Assembly: GCA_914767715.1 (NCBI GenBank)
Contig: OU612067.1
Location: 558,001-622,000 of the forward strand
From: Membranipora membranacea
Taxonomy: Eukaryota; Bryozoa; Gymnolaemata; Cheilostomatida; Membraniporidae
Reading direction: 5' to 3'
Length of the DNA stretch: 64,000 nt
The notes under the pieces are model-generated. The model did not search any database, was not told where the DNA came from, and worked only from the letters and a program-made list of their open reading frames with translations. The translations under genes and the position numbers were made by a program. Of the stretch, positions 30,501-41,668 are shown piece by piece; the first letter of the stretch is position 1; each line of letters begins with the position of its first letter.

Positions 30501-33500
30501 CCAATTCTAGTATTTTCTGCATGTTTTGCGGACAATTTGGCAGAAGTTTTCATGAGTTTCGTCACTATATTTAGGATTTATCAACATTCAAGCCTCCAAT
30601 GATTTGGAAACCCTGTCTCACAGGGTTTTCAATGGTGCTGAATCGAAACTCATTTTTATCCTAACATAAGCGGCCTTCAAGATAACCCTCTTTCAGCAGG
30701 TTTTTCCTATGCGACGTGGGTTAAAAGTACCAAACTGGAGAGAGGACAACTCCGAATTGAGGCATAAATAAGAGCTCAGAAAACTGTCTATACAAAGCTT
30801 AAAAATTAGGTAACTGAAAAAATTCCATTTGCAAAATCTTGTCATTATAGCACTGCTTTTTGCCTCCAGCTATGAAAAAATAGTAAAAGGAAACCCCATC
30901 TTCAAACAGGGGACGAATTCTCCTGAGACAATTACAGACCTGAATTACTATTTTATAATTTTTTTTCTCTAAATGCATTTACCTCTAAAATATTCAACCA
31001 TAAAATATTATAGAGGAAATTATTGACATTTGGTATGATTGACAGTGCCCTTAGGCTATCGGAATCATATTTGCACCAGTGAGTTATATTTGTTAAAATT
31101 GTGAGCTTAGACCAATATCGAAATAGGACTTCCCCTATCAATAAATATCAACTGAATTTATAGGAATTATGCTGGCTCCTCTATCGCATTAGGAGATCAT
31201 CAGACAATAACTGTAACTGAACGTCATGCTGCAGTTGGAAAATTTGTGAGTGATGTCAAACCATCCAGTTTTGGTACGGAAACTTAGTTATAACTAATAA
31301 GGAGCGTCCCAAACTTGCTAAGACATCCTAAGGTGAAACATTTTAGAGGGATAATTAATGCATGTTGTCTTCTTTTTGTACAAGAAAAAACAATGCTGTG
31401 ATCTATTTTGTATTAAAATTGTTCGAAATGCGCACAGTGCTACCTGTTTTCTGGGTGCCTTGTGCACTTAGCCAGGTTTACTGGAGGATTTAGATATGGG
31501 TCTACCTGCTCTCCGCTTGTACTCACTCCTTGTTGGTGACTTAGTGACTTGTTGGTGACTTAATATTATATTTAGTCTTCTCTTCAGAAGACTAAAGCGA
31601 TTTGATTGAAAACCAATAATTTTGACAATTTCATCCAACAAGAATTGGCGAAACAAAAATACATATTTGAGATCAAATTCTTGTTAAAAATACAAATTCG
31701 CATATCAGGTCATGCACCCTAGAGTTTGATCATATCATATGCTGGTGTGTGCAGGGGATTGGAATGAACGTCCGCTTGAATGAAAGCCAACGGGACTGAA
31801 ATTAGCTGGAATGAACGTAGACTGGTATGAAAGTCAAAAATCCTGGAATGAATGTAGAAAGTGCTGGATTGAAAGTCGACTAGATTAGTATAGAATCAAT
31901 GCTAGAGCAACTCCCCAAAATAATTAATTAATTAGTATATATAATCAAGGGGAGAGCAACTCCTTAACATAATTGTGTAAATTAATGATGATCCTTCACA
32001 AAGGCACTCATATCTGTTTATGATGATGGTTACTAAATTTCTGATGGCTAGATGGAATCAAGCAGGAATTTAGTGCAAAAACTGAAATGGTAATGAAATA
32101 CTTAAAGAGAAACAGTGACCCTTCATATATTTCATCAGCAAAGCAATGGTCAAGCAATAAAGAAATCAGGTGCAACTAATGAATCATAGTAGTTTACACC
32201 TTGGTTCACTGTTATCTGTGAAAATTCATTTTTTGTAACTCAGTAATTGTGACAGTGCACATTGATTGTTTTCCCTGCACGCTGTCCACCAGTCGTCATT
32301 TATCAAAATAGCTAACTCGTATCGCCAATGTGGTACAGTTATTACATCTGTTATGTCTGTGACAAGAACATAAAGATGTGTTGTTATCTATCACCTATGT
32401 ACATTGTATGGACACATACCAAAATCATGCTGCAATTCAATCAATGAGGTCATATCAACTGCTAGTTTTTTAGCCGACTGTCAAGTCCCATCACTGTCAG
32501 AGATTTGTAATTGAGTTTTTAAAAACCGACTCTACACCCCTACTCACTTTAGGTAGAATAGAGCTACAGCGGGGGAGGTGGGATACTTCCCACCTCCCCC
32601 ATCGAACTTGGCTTGTCAAGACCGGCTACCGTTACCGGTAGGTACCAAACATAATAAATTAATATAAATGTTACCAAATGCGCAGCACATGTGGTTTGGC
32701 ATGGCAATATTGAATTACCGTAGCGTAATCATAAATTATAAATTTAAACCAAAACCTTGATTGTTTATAAGATGTATGCTGGTTTTTCATAACACAATTA
32801 TTTTGGGGAGTTGCTCTCCTGTTGACTCTTTATACCAACTAATGCAGTCGGCGTTCAATCCAGCACTTTCTAAGTTCCTTCCAGGATTTTCGACTTTCAT
32901 ACCAGACTACGTTCATTCCAGTTAGTTCAATCCTTTTGACGTTTGTTCCAGCCAATGTTCATTCTAAGATTCTGTGAGCATCTTCTGTTTACAACAAATC
33001 TGACAACATTTCCTTAGGTGAACACAACTATGTGTTATTACAATGAATTGCACAAGAGCAAAGTTGTGAAAAATCATGAGAAAACTGTTCAAGTCATTTT
33101 CATAACTTCTAACAGCATTTTTAACATCAAATGTCATTGACTTTGGGATTCTAGAATAAAAAAGGAACTGCAACAAAACTTTTATGACGAGACTATTACA
33201 CTACTTTCAATTAACATTTTTAATGCCTGAAAAAGAGTGGAAGGAAAAGAAACAAAAAGTAGAGAGAAGCTACCAGCGTTCATTTGAGAAAAATAATCGT
33301 GGAAAAATGGCAAGTGGGAAAACGTCCGGGTGGAAAAGTGGATTGATGGGAAATTGTCAAGGTGGGAAAACAGCTTGGTGAGAAAATATCGTGGTGGGAA
33401 AACAGTTTGGTGGGAAAAAATCACGGTGAGAAAATGGATCAGTGAGAAATTGTCTTGGTGGGAAAATGGCTTGGTGGGAATATGGCTTGGTGGGATAAAG

Positions 33501-33849
33501 GATGGTGGGAAAATGGCTTGGTGGGAAAATGACATTGGGAAAATTTCTGGATACCAATTTAATCGCCTTCCATCATGACACAAAAAGCTTTTGAAATTTA
33601 GATATATGTATTGCATTCTACCACAAACGATGAAAAGTATGTATGCTATCACAGAAAATAGTAGATTAGATTTCTGCAGCTTGTGAATCATGAGTCAACT
33701 TTTTACTTTTAACTACTTTGACAGGGAGTTACATTGGTGAGTGTATCGGGGAGAACTATGGCAAGCAATGTAGTGCCTTTGACTTTGCTCTGGATGGCAA
33801 CATTTTAATAGTACCTCGACTTCATGAGGGCACAGTCAAATACTACTAG
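27529..33849 (+). CDS. RING finger plus NHL-like beta-propeller gene (TRIM-NHL-like), possibly decayed
   Basis: Exon 27529-27701 encodes a RING: C17-x2-C20, C31, H35, C38-x2-C41, C54-x2-C57, with LPCNLGHIFCVKCL. This is the E3 ubiquitin ligase fold. Candidate exons 28164-28213 (linker) and 28261-28333 follow. The latter gives EIYCVICQKSKSHHE, a possible zinc-binding remnant, and continues in phase into the exon from 28971. From about 29080 to 29611 comes propeller sequence (NKVAVPDTDKNRLSLF, RNLVFRVDIETGLVLW). It is completed by the last exon, 33725-33849 (GSYIGECIGENYGK ... KYY, TAG). Problems: the 50-bp exon at 28164 breaks phase with the next exon. The propeller part also switches frame twice, near 29090 and 29232, each switch equivalent to one missing base. 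So it may be a pseudogene, have undetected small introns, or carry sequencing errors. The propeller and the terminal exon are well supported; the exact model is not. Confidence 0.6.
28552..28748. repeat. 25-bp minisatellite, about 8 copies
   Basis: Head-to-tail copies of a 25-bp unit (cctggtacggacatattcg plus tgatgg) run from 28552 to 28748; the second unit has tcatgatgg. It lies in an intron of the RING gene. The period is not a multiple of three, so the encoded peptides cycle through all three frames and are not a protein. Confidence 0.95.
30230..30840. mobile_element. Foldback/MITE-like element 1 (about 0.5-0.6 kb)
   Basis: 30287-30430 and 30645-30790 are near-perfect reverse complements over about 145 bp. 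Shared words include agacagttttctgagctc, gttgtcctctctccag, acttttaacccacg and agagggttatcttga. A unique loop of about 200 bp separates them and there is no coding sequence. Similarity outside these cores is weaker, so the outer ends and any target duplication are uncertain. The element lies in the last intron of the RING/propeller gene. Confidence 0.85.
31755..32970. mobile_element. Foldback element 2 (about 1.2 kb) with repeat-built termini
   Basis: About 31760-31925 and 32800-32966 are inverted copies of each other. Shared words are ctggaatgaacgtag, ctggtatgaaagtc, aatcctggaa, agaaagtgctggattgaa and gagcaactccccaaaataat. Each terminus is itself made of alternating ggaatgaacgt and ggtatgaaagtc subrepeats. 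The interior shows no transposase. It contains a perfect 12-bp hairpin (gggggaggtggg / cccacctccccc, 32571-32600) and one cttgtcaaga-type motif at 32611-32628. The design fits non-autonomous foldback transposons. Confidence 0.85.
33300..33545. repeat. Degenerate minisatellite of tgggaaaatggcttgg type
   Basis: About fourteen imperfect 15-17-bp units, each with gtgggaaaa plus a variable tail, lie in the last intron of the RING gene about 200 bp upstream of its final exon. Overlapping ORFs on both strands are products of the repeat. Confidence 0.85.
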
Positions 33850-34775
33850 CTGGCCTGAATCATCTGTATCATGACTTATTCCCTTTAATGATGTTAAGTG
33901 TGTTGTGGGTTTCACTGATGTTTACTGCCATTGCTTGCAACAATTTTTAGTTTTATGATTAATTTCAATAGTTTATTTATCATACCAAAACAGTGTAGGG
34001 AGATAATCTTAGGCTTAAATACAGGAAGATATACCCTACGTAGTAAATCAGCCGCTAGGGTACAAGTGATCACTGGTTCTAGTTCTCTGAGTCAGGTTAA
34101 CTAGTACACCCATAGACTTAATAATAATAGTAATAATAATAAGTCTATGAGTACACGCTTCAAAGCAGTATTTGAGGATCAAGGTGACAGGCCCTACAAA
34201 TCTGCAATCTCCAAAAAACTAAAAATGATTGCAGTATTTTGTAGCTTTAAGCAAAATCATTTCTATCCCCATTTGATCCTTCCCTACCTTTGAAGTTGGC
34301 ATTACATTATTCATTTTTGAGATAATTGAATTGTACCACAAAGTTATGCAGTCAATCATCCAGAGTGAACTTCTCAAAAGGTTATTATCTTTCTAAAATT
34401 ATACAATCCAACTTTCTTTTATCTGCAATTATTTGATATTTTTACTGGTTACCCTATATTGGTCGGCTTGGTTATTAGATACAACATACAGTGGTGCACG
34501 TACCACTACACAACACACAGGTCTTCAGCTAGAAACCATGAGTCAAGCGCTTTTTCGTGGCCTACTCTAGTACAACCTCCTCATAGCTGGCCCCAGCAGC
34601 ATGAAGCCACCCCTGTGTGTTGATGAGCATCTGAATCAATCTCATCTCTCCCTCAGTGCATTTTGTAAGTTTTGGTGGTTGACATAATTGGCGTGTTTAC
34701 GCAGTTGCACAACCAGGGAGGCTGCCAACTCCTCATTGTTTCAGTGCAACAATGTTCGCCCCATCACTCTCATGC
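33850..34775. other. Intergenic flank with a short hairpin
   Basis: At about 34103-34156, agtacacccatagactta and its inverted partner taagtctatgagtacac flank an aataat-type loop. The rest is unassigned. The part near 34.5-34.77 kb may be 3' UTR of the minus-strand LINE. Confidence 0.5.
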
Positions 34776-35262
34776 TTATACTCTAAGCCAAACCAGTGCA
34801 GGGAGGGCTTTGCTGAAAGATTCTCTGACCTGTTGACATGGTCGAATTATTTTAAAACAATGAGGCTCGGAGGTCTTATACATTGAGCTATAAATATCTC
34901 TAGACCAAAAAGAAAAAAAGAACTTATGAAGAGCAAGGCATGGGTGTTCAAAAGATTCACCACTTGGCTGAATTAAGTTGTGAAAAAAGAAAAAAAGCAC
35001 GACATTTATTATTTATATCCGTGAGGCCTAAGCCACTCTTGTCTTTTTCTAGTTCAATGGTATTATGTTTAAAGACCTCTCTTCGGCCTTCGCCGTACAA
35101 AAAAAAAGAATAAATGAGGGTCTTGAAACGTGTGAAAAACTCCTGGTTTGGTAAAAAAGGAGCCAAAAAGTACTAAGGTCATGCCTCGCCAAAATTTTTT
35201 TTGGGGTTTCTCAATCCACATGATCAAAGAAGTCTAAACCCAGAATTTGGCGACGTTACGCC

Positions 35263-35277
35263 ATGACGTCACGTCAT
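35263..35277. other. Perfect CRE-type palindrome inside LINE DNA
   Basis: The palindrome atgacgtcacgtcat overlaps two TGACGT half-sites and is followed by a further gacgtgtcac. It matches the CREB/ATF binding consensus. It lies inside the decayed L1/Tx1 LINE, so it may be chance, a LINE feature, or a co-opted site. Confidence 0.4.
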
Positions 35278-37059
35278 GACGTGTCACTGAATTTCAGCAA
35301 CATGTCAAAACCTATTGTCATTAACGTCCATATTGAAGGCCATTGCAAGTTCTTGGAGCAGAAAATGCAGTTAATACATAAAGACTACCCTTATATCATC
35401 CAGCCATAACAACAATAATGTTCAATGCTTGATTTGACTTGAAAAAAATCGGCATTCAAATTCGCATACTGATAGCTAAACCATAAGTGTTGACAATACT
35501 ATAAAGAAAGTGAGCTGTGTCAATTGCTGCCCAAGGTGGAGAAATGTGATAACCCTAGTGCCCTCACTAGCCCAGTGCTGACCAGTATTGATGAAAAAAA
35601 ATTGATGTGCCAGTTGAAAATTTTGAATTATCTTACTCCTAAACTAGTCAAATTTTTGACTAAAATGCCCCTTTGCTGTACAAAACGAGAAGTATAAATA
35701 TGTGAAAACAGTACTGAGACCGCAATATTTTTCATGCTAGGGGCATCCTCAAAAGCCTTGGTGAGGGCACTACGCATTTATTTTGAACCAAATAAAATTT
35801 TCGTGTTGGAGAAGGGGTATAATAAGAAACCCATCATGCAGTTTTCCAGAGGCAGGCTGTAAACTCAATATTCTTTTTGCCAGGCTATCTTCAAATAAAA
35901 TATATATTGAGTGAACAATTGCATGGGAACTCCCTACAAACATATCTTTTTTGTATATTCCCAAGTTCCATATCAAAATCTCTACTCGAATTGAAATAAA
36001 TGCCTCATGAATACAGAGGAAATCCAACCATTTATGGTTTTTTTCCTGATATATTTCTGCACCAGATTTGGCGTACTAAAATCCAGTCATTTTGGTGCAT
36101 TTTACAACAGTTCACAAGCTGGCTTATTAATTCCTGTCTGTTATTATTTAACTTTCCTTCTCTAGTACTTGAAATTCATGTCAAGGCTTGTTCCTAGGAT
36201 TAATTATCACAAATTAATTTTATTGGGACTACTTTGCGCTGCCAATCCTGGCTTGATACGATAAATGGTTGTGAGGCGTCTGAGCCAGATGCTCCCAGTT
36301 ATTGACAGCTCCTATTCGTTTGCATGGGCAGCGGTGGCTTAAATTTCATAAATTGCCATCACATACGTAAGAAATTGAGGGTTTGGAAATTGCTAAACAA
36401 GGAATAGCTTCAATTAGAATGAAAAATCAAGGACTTATTAAGTTTACCTCCCGTACCCAGATACATTTTATCAAAAAATGAAAATATTGTCTCGACATCA
36501 GCTATGCTATCACAGAAAAAAGAAAGTCGTCAGCATAAGCTGTACAAACTGCTCTTTGGTTATTGGGCAGTGATAAACCTCTAAACTCCTTGCTTTTACA
36601 CAGAAATGAAATGCAGGATTAGATATATATAGTATAGACAAATGCTTTGCGATAGATGACCATTGACTTCAAGGCATGTCACAGTTTTTGAATTTATAGT
36701 TGATATGAAATTTATTATATCTGTGCGTATCTTCATGGCTTTCATAGATTTTAATTATTATATATACTTTTATTGTCAATCTACAATCATGTTTAGGAAT
36801 GTTTTCCATGCAGTTACAGAACAAAACAAAAACTTAAACAATAAGGAAAAGCGGAGAGAAAAAGAAAAAAATACACTAGTAATAAAAATTAATAGGATTT
36901 ATAGTGCTTTGATAGATGTTGTTTAAAATGATTAAGTTTGGTTGCTCAGCATATCTGAATTGGTAAAGAGTTAAAAGTTGTAGTGATTTTGAGCGCTGTA
37001 ATAATGTAATAGATGTTTGTCTCTAAAAAATTTTTTATGGCTAGGTGGAATAAATCCTT

Positions 37060-37800
37060 CCAAAAGGAAGTCAGGTGCCATCAAATGCAAAATTTGAAAA
37101 CCAAAAATACAGGTGAAATGACCAGCAAGGAGAGGAAAAGGAATCAGACAAAGAGATGTATGTAAATCTCATGTATGGATTAGATGGTACGTTATGTGGT
37201 TGACATTTGTTATAAGGCGGAAAGCCCTCTTTTGGAGCAAGTATATTCTTTAAAGCATATATTGTGGTGATAGGTTGCCATATATTCGGATGCCATATAT
37301 CATATGACAAAATATATACTGGAAATAAAAGTTACGAGATGATTTACTATCTAGGAATGCCCTGCATTTCTGGAATAATGCCAAACTTTAGTTTATTTTG
37401 ATGCAAATCTGGTCTACATGATCATCCCATGTCAATGAGTCATTCAAAGTAAAACCAAGGAGTTTGGTATTGACATTTCGATTAAGTTTTTTTATGGTTA
37501 ATTTTTAGATCTAAATCTAGAGATGTGGCTCTATGAGAGGGTTGTACAAGCATATAGTGAGATTTTTTATGTTTAACAGCATCCTATTATTCCTACACCA
37601 ACTTTCTATCAAGTGAAGATCAGTATTACATAAACCATTAAGTGTATCAAAGTTGTCAGATTTTGACACGAAAACTGTATCATCAGCCTAGGCAAATGCC
37701 TTGGAATGTTGTGTGTAGGATAAAAGATCATTGGCGTATATGAGGAATAAACTTGGTGCCAGTATTGAGCCTTGGGGGACACCAATGTCTATTGGAAGAT
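37060..37800 (-). mobile_element. CR1/Jockey-like LINE fragment nested in the Tx1-type LINE
   Basis: On the minus strand: IDIGVPQGSILAPSLFLIY, ANDLLSYTQHSKAFA, then a TAG (37688-37690) in place of the tyrosine codon of the YADD box, followed by ADDTVFVSKSDNFDT. Then come TKLLGFTLNDSLTWDDHVDQ and FYFQYILSYDIWHPNIW. These are RT blocks of a different clade from the host LINE. The host's own YADDF lies further on at 36.53 kb, so this is a second element. Its outer limits, perhaps 36.65-37.88 kb, are not sharply visible. Confidence 0.8.
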
Positions 37801-37805
37801 AATAA

Positions 37806-37867
37806 ATATGGCGATATATAATATGGCAATATATAATATGGCGATATATAATATGGCGATATATAAT
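37806..37867. repeat. 15-bp repeat at the junction between two LINEs
   Basis: Four copies of atggcgatatataat, one with caatata, lie exactly where Tx1-type RT sequence stops and CR1/Jockey-like sequence begins. The flanking Tx1-type sequence contains aaatggcgattcacc, from which the array may have grown. Confidence 0.85.
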
Positions 37868-38205
37868 AAAAGATAATAAAAAATGGCGATTCACCATGTC
37901 AAAGGCTAGTGACATGAGTATTGCAGACAGTCTTTTATTTCTTATAAAGGATATTGTATCTTGTATAAAGATGTTACCGTCATGGGTAGAGCGGCCTGCT
38001 ATGGTGCAAAGTTGAATGTTTGGTATTATTGTTGGCATAATATTTTTAAAATGATTTAAATTGATATGTTTAGTGAGAAGCTTGTAGTCAGTGTTTAAAA
38101 GAGTAATAGGTCGGTAGCTGGAAAGGTTGTTATTGTCCCCTTCTTTTGGGATGAGTACAGTGACAGCTTGAGACATAGAGGGAGGTAGAACACCATGTTG
38201 TACAG

Positions 38206-39840
38206 CAGCTGTGGGCAACCTGCGGCCTTTTGGCCAGTGCGGCCTAATGAACAATCTTTTGCGGCCTAATTGTGGCCTTATGCCCTTAAAATGTATTACA
38301 CATTAATTTTAATTTCCCTCTCATAACGTGGAGAACCAAATAAGAATAGCACTCTGTAAGCACAAGGTATTTCAAAATAGTGGCCATTCTTTATTATGCA
38401 TGTAGCTAGACTTCCCCAGCCACTCCACACAAAATCATCATAATTGTACTGGTGCCAACGATTTTTTAAAGTTGATTTTCTTTCGAAATAACACAAAACA
38501 GTGACCTTTTGATGATAAAATTACAAAGTTTTCTAGCATAATAATGATAATAATTATTTTTTTGCAAGACCGTCATTTTTGACGAAAGGCAGATTTGTAT
38601 CACAAAGTCTCTTCGTTACAAGTGCTTCTGCATATTCCATACTACCTTTCATTTCTCAACCATTTGCAACAAATCACACATATTTTTGTTGAGACGCTAA
38701 TCAATATTAGTTATAATAGTATTTTATGAGATGTGTCAAGCCAATCTCCTACTTAATATGCCATCAAAATAAATATAATACCAATAAAAAGCCCACATAT
38801 GAGGAACTGAAGCCACTTTCATTTAATGAGGTGATTACCAAAATAGCCTTGTTTTTTTGGCTGCATTTATCTGAGGCCTTGTTGGCAATGTTTTGAGACC
38901 TAATTGTGGAAATAAGCCTGTAAAAATAACAGACATCTGTTTATTATCACCTACTTTCATAGAGGGTGTAAAAGTATACTTAGGCCTCTCTATGTTCAAT
39001 CTAGTTCATCTAGTAAGGATCTGATATAATAATATCGATAATTCTTCCTATGAATATACTAAAACAGGTTGACAAGTAATTTCTATTACATTCACTGCTG
39101 ACATAAAATGTAAAAGATAACTATGACCCGCACATTAGCGTGAACAAGAAAGGCCCTTTTATGTGAAAAGGCTGCCATGCTAGCTCTCCTTCAGCGTGCA
39201 GGCTTTCATGTCCAAAGTTGCCTTGCTTTAGACAGTCATTTGAAGGGAGTTTTCCTTTGCGGGAGGTCATTACAGCGCAACAAAAATCATGACATATAAA
39301 TCTGTTTTTATCGTTTAGCGGAAAAATATGTCACTCCAATTTGGACCGGAAATACTGAACTTGTTCAAAAATTGGTCTCTTTCGCAGTTGGGCGGGCAGG
39401 CGGGCAGGCACTATAAGGTGAAAATTATGACATGGCGCGAAAAATATTCAAAATATTTTGTGCCCTATTACGACTGTCCAAGGATGATCTTTAACTTCAC
39501 TTTAACCCCTGGGAGGGCACTACAGCAGCCATACCACACCCAACCTGCCCTTTGCCATGCACATGAAACATAGGGATACAGATATGTACACAATCAAATC
39601 ATGAGGTAGAATGACGTCACATTACTCCAGAAGATTAGATAAACCAGTATTTCTGCTGAGTTGATGGTTCTTGCAGCATACTGCAGTTTTTACAAATAAA
39701 TCCTTTTTAGTTCTTACAAAAGAGGAAGTGTCAGAATTGTTACTCCAGTTCCTATTTTATCCCTGAAAGACATGTTGCGGCCTTTTGAGTTGAGCCTGCG
39801 TAAAATGTGGCCTTTTTCAAGAAAAGGTTGCCCACCCATG
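38206..39840. mobile_element. Non-autonomous hAT-like DNA transposon (1,635 bp)
   Basis: The left end cagctgtgggcaacc and the right end ggttgcccacccatg form an imperfect terminal inverted repeat. The 8-bp ttgtacag occurs on both sides, at 38198-38205 and 39841-39848. An 8-bp target duplication and CAG-like ends are hallmarks of hAT elements. Several gcggcc and ggcc words lie just inside both ends, as is typical of subterminal transposase sites. No transposase ORF is visible. Removing the insert and one ttgtacag rejoins the host LINE reading frame (...KETVQHG then VLPPSMSQ...), which confirms the boundaries. The matching catg outside the left copy leaves a small chance of a 13-bp duplication instead. 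Confidence 0.85.
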
Positions 39841-41668
39841 TTGTACAGTTTCCTTGAAGACATCCACTATTACGTTGGATATCTCATCAAAAAAGCATTT
39901 GTAGAATTCTACAGTTAAACCATCCGGGCCTGGTGTTTTATTATTATTCATCAAAGCTAAAGTTATTTTAATAGAGTCATGTTTAAGGATATCTTGAGTA
40001 GGATCTAGGGAAGGGTCACATTTTAATTTGTCTGCTGTACAACTTAAGATTTTATCTTGAACCGAGCTGTCACCATAGTGGTTTTTATATAGATCACTGT
40101 AGAAATTTTCAAATATATTAAGCATTGAAGGATTGTCATAACGTATGATGCCCGTTTCAGGGTTTTTAACTGATTTAATTTTATTTGATTTACGCCTGTT
40201 TTGTATCCTACCAAAGAAGAATGCACTGCACTTTTCATCACTCAATTCTTTGAGGGAACGAGATCTTATGTGGAGCGTTTTAGACTGTGGCTCCTTTAAT
40301 TCACGAAGTTCCGTTTTCAACTGAGACATTGATATTGGGTCAGTTTCACTCTCTAGTAGCATTGTTATTATTCTTTCTCTTTTATTCTTTTCTTTTTTAA
40401 CACAAGAGCAATGTTTGGTAGTGATTATTTTAATTCTCTGTTTTATTTCATCCCACCACTCTCCAGTAGATGCAAATCCTTCTCTAATAGTACGATAGTC
40501 ATCAATAAGGTTTTTAACTTTTTCTTTAAAGAATTCATTTTTTAAAAATTCTTTATTAAATTTCCAGAATGATTTACCGGGTAGAGTAGATGGGTATACA
40601 TCTGGTAATAGTAAGTGATAGTGCACTGCCTTGTGGTCCGAATAAGGGAAAAAATTCTATTCCCCCTTTGAAGTGGGGGCATACACACTTATCAGTCGGA
40701 TTTTACTTTTACAGAAAAAAATATCTACGGCACAAATCCTGCCATCTTCACTTCTATGCACTTCTTCAACCAGACAGTCAAGACCAGGTTTAAACAAAAT
40801 TGAAACGCCACAAGATTTAGACGAGAGGAGGCAGTGGAAAGATTCACCACTCCATTCAGTACATTCTTTAATGTGGGTTTCTTGAAGGAATATGATATCG
40901 TATTTTATTTCTTTAAGAAGTTTAATGCATTTATTACGTCTGGTTCTATTTGCCATACCATTAGCGTTCAGGGATGTAACTGTTAGATTTGGTATAATGA
41001 TAGAAAAAGTACAAAGGATGTGGAAGAGAAAAAAAAGGTAAGGAAGGGGGGGGGGGGGGTTTAAGAGGGCCTGGTCTGCTCTTGAGTGAGGGGTTGGAGT
41101 AAGGAAGGCTAAGAGGTGATAGAGTTGTATATTATACTTCTTTACCTCCCCATAGTTGCTCAGAGCAGCCCAAAAAACCTCATCATCTACCATTAAATGA
41201 CCCTCACCCACCTGGGGGGAAACTGTTACTAGTAGGTCTTGATGTAAATCTGTTCTTAAACTCGATGCTTTTGAGGCTTTGGTAAGAAAATTAACTGCAG
41301 CTTTATCTCATACCCTTCTTTGAGGGTGACTACACCTTTAATATCTGTTATACAAGTAAACTTTTTAATTTCCGAAAATAATGTTACCCTGTCCTTTGGA
41401 TCGAAGGATACATCCTTTAACAATACAACATTTTTAAGTACCATTGTGCAAGCTATGACTTAGCTCACAAAAAAAGGTTTTGTACACCAGCTCTAGCTAA
41501 GAACTGATGCCCAGTAATTACAGAAAAAGCTTAGTAATTTACATGAGTGCAAGAAATAATGTACAAATGCAAAGATTATGATAGTCTATAACTCGCCCAA
41601 GAAAATAGAAAATATCCACTTTATGAACTGCTGCACCAAAATATATCGCTTGAGCAGAAAAAAATTGG

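Larger units (their letters stand above)
34776..41450 (-). mobile_element. Decayed L1/Tx1-type LINE, interrupted by two other elements
   Basis: Read on the minus strand, the pieces are in the right order. An ORF1 remnant lies at 41450-41100 (HLMVDDEVFWAALSNYGEV, RRM-like). The ORF2 endonuclease lies at about 41010-40660 (SLNANGM, IIFLQETHI, SVYAPT), followed by a linker and the start of RT at 40626-39849 (NNNKTPGPDGLTVEFYK). After the hAT-like insertion RT resumes at 38197 (VLPPSMSQAVTVLIPKEGD, SSYRPITLLNTDYKLLTK). A second interruption ends in KEFRGLSLPNNQRAVCTAY and the catalytic YADDF (36526-36537). A C-terminal region follows at 35166-34776 (IELEKDKSGLGLTDINNK). Stops and frameshifts are numerous and the element is dead. 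The GPDG/PKEGD/ITLLN pattern and the RRM-like ORF1 favour the L1-Tx1 group. Confidence 0.85.

Noticed and set aside
33182-33691. Long proline/phenylalanine-rich minus-strand ORF
   Set aside because: Most of it is the degenerate tgggaaaatgg minisatellite read backwards; there is no splice or family support.
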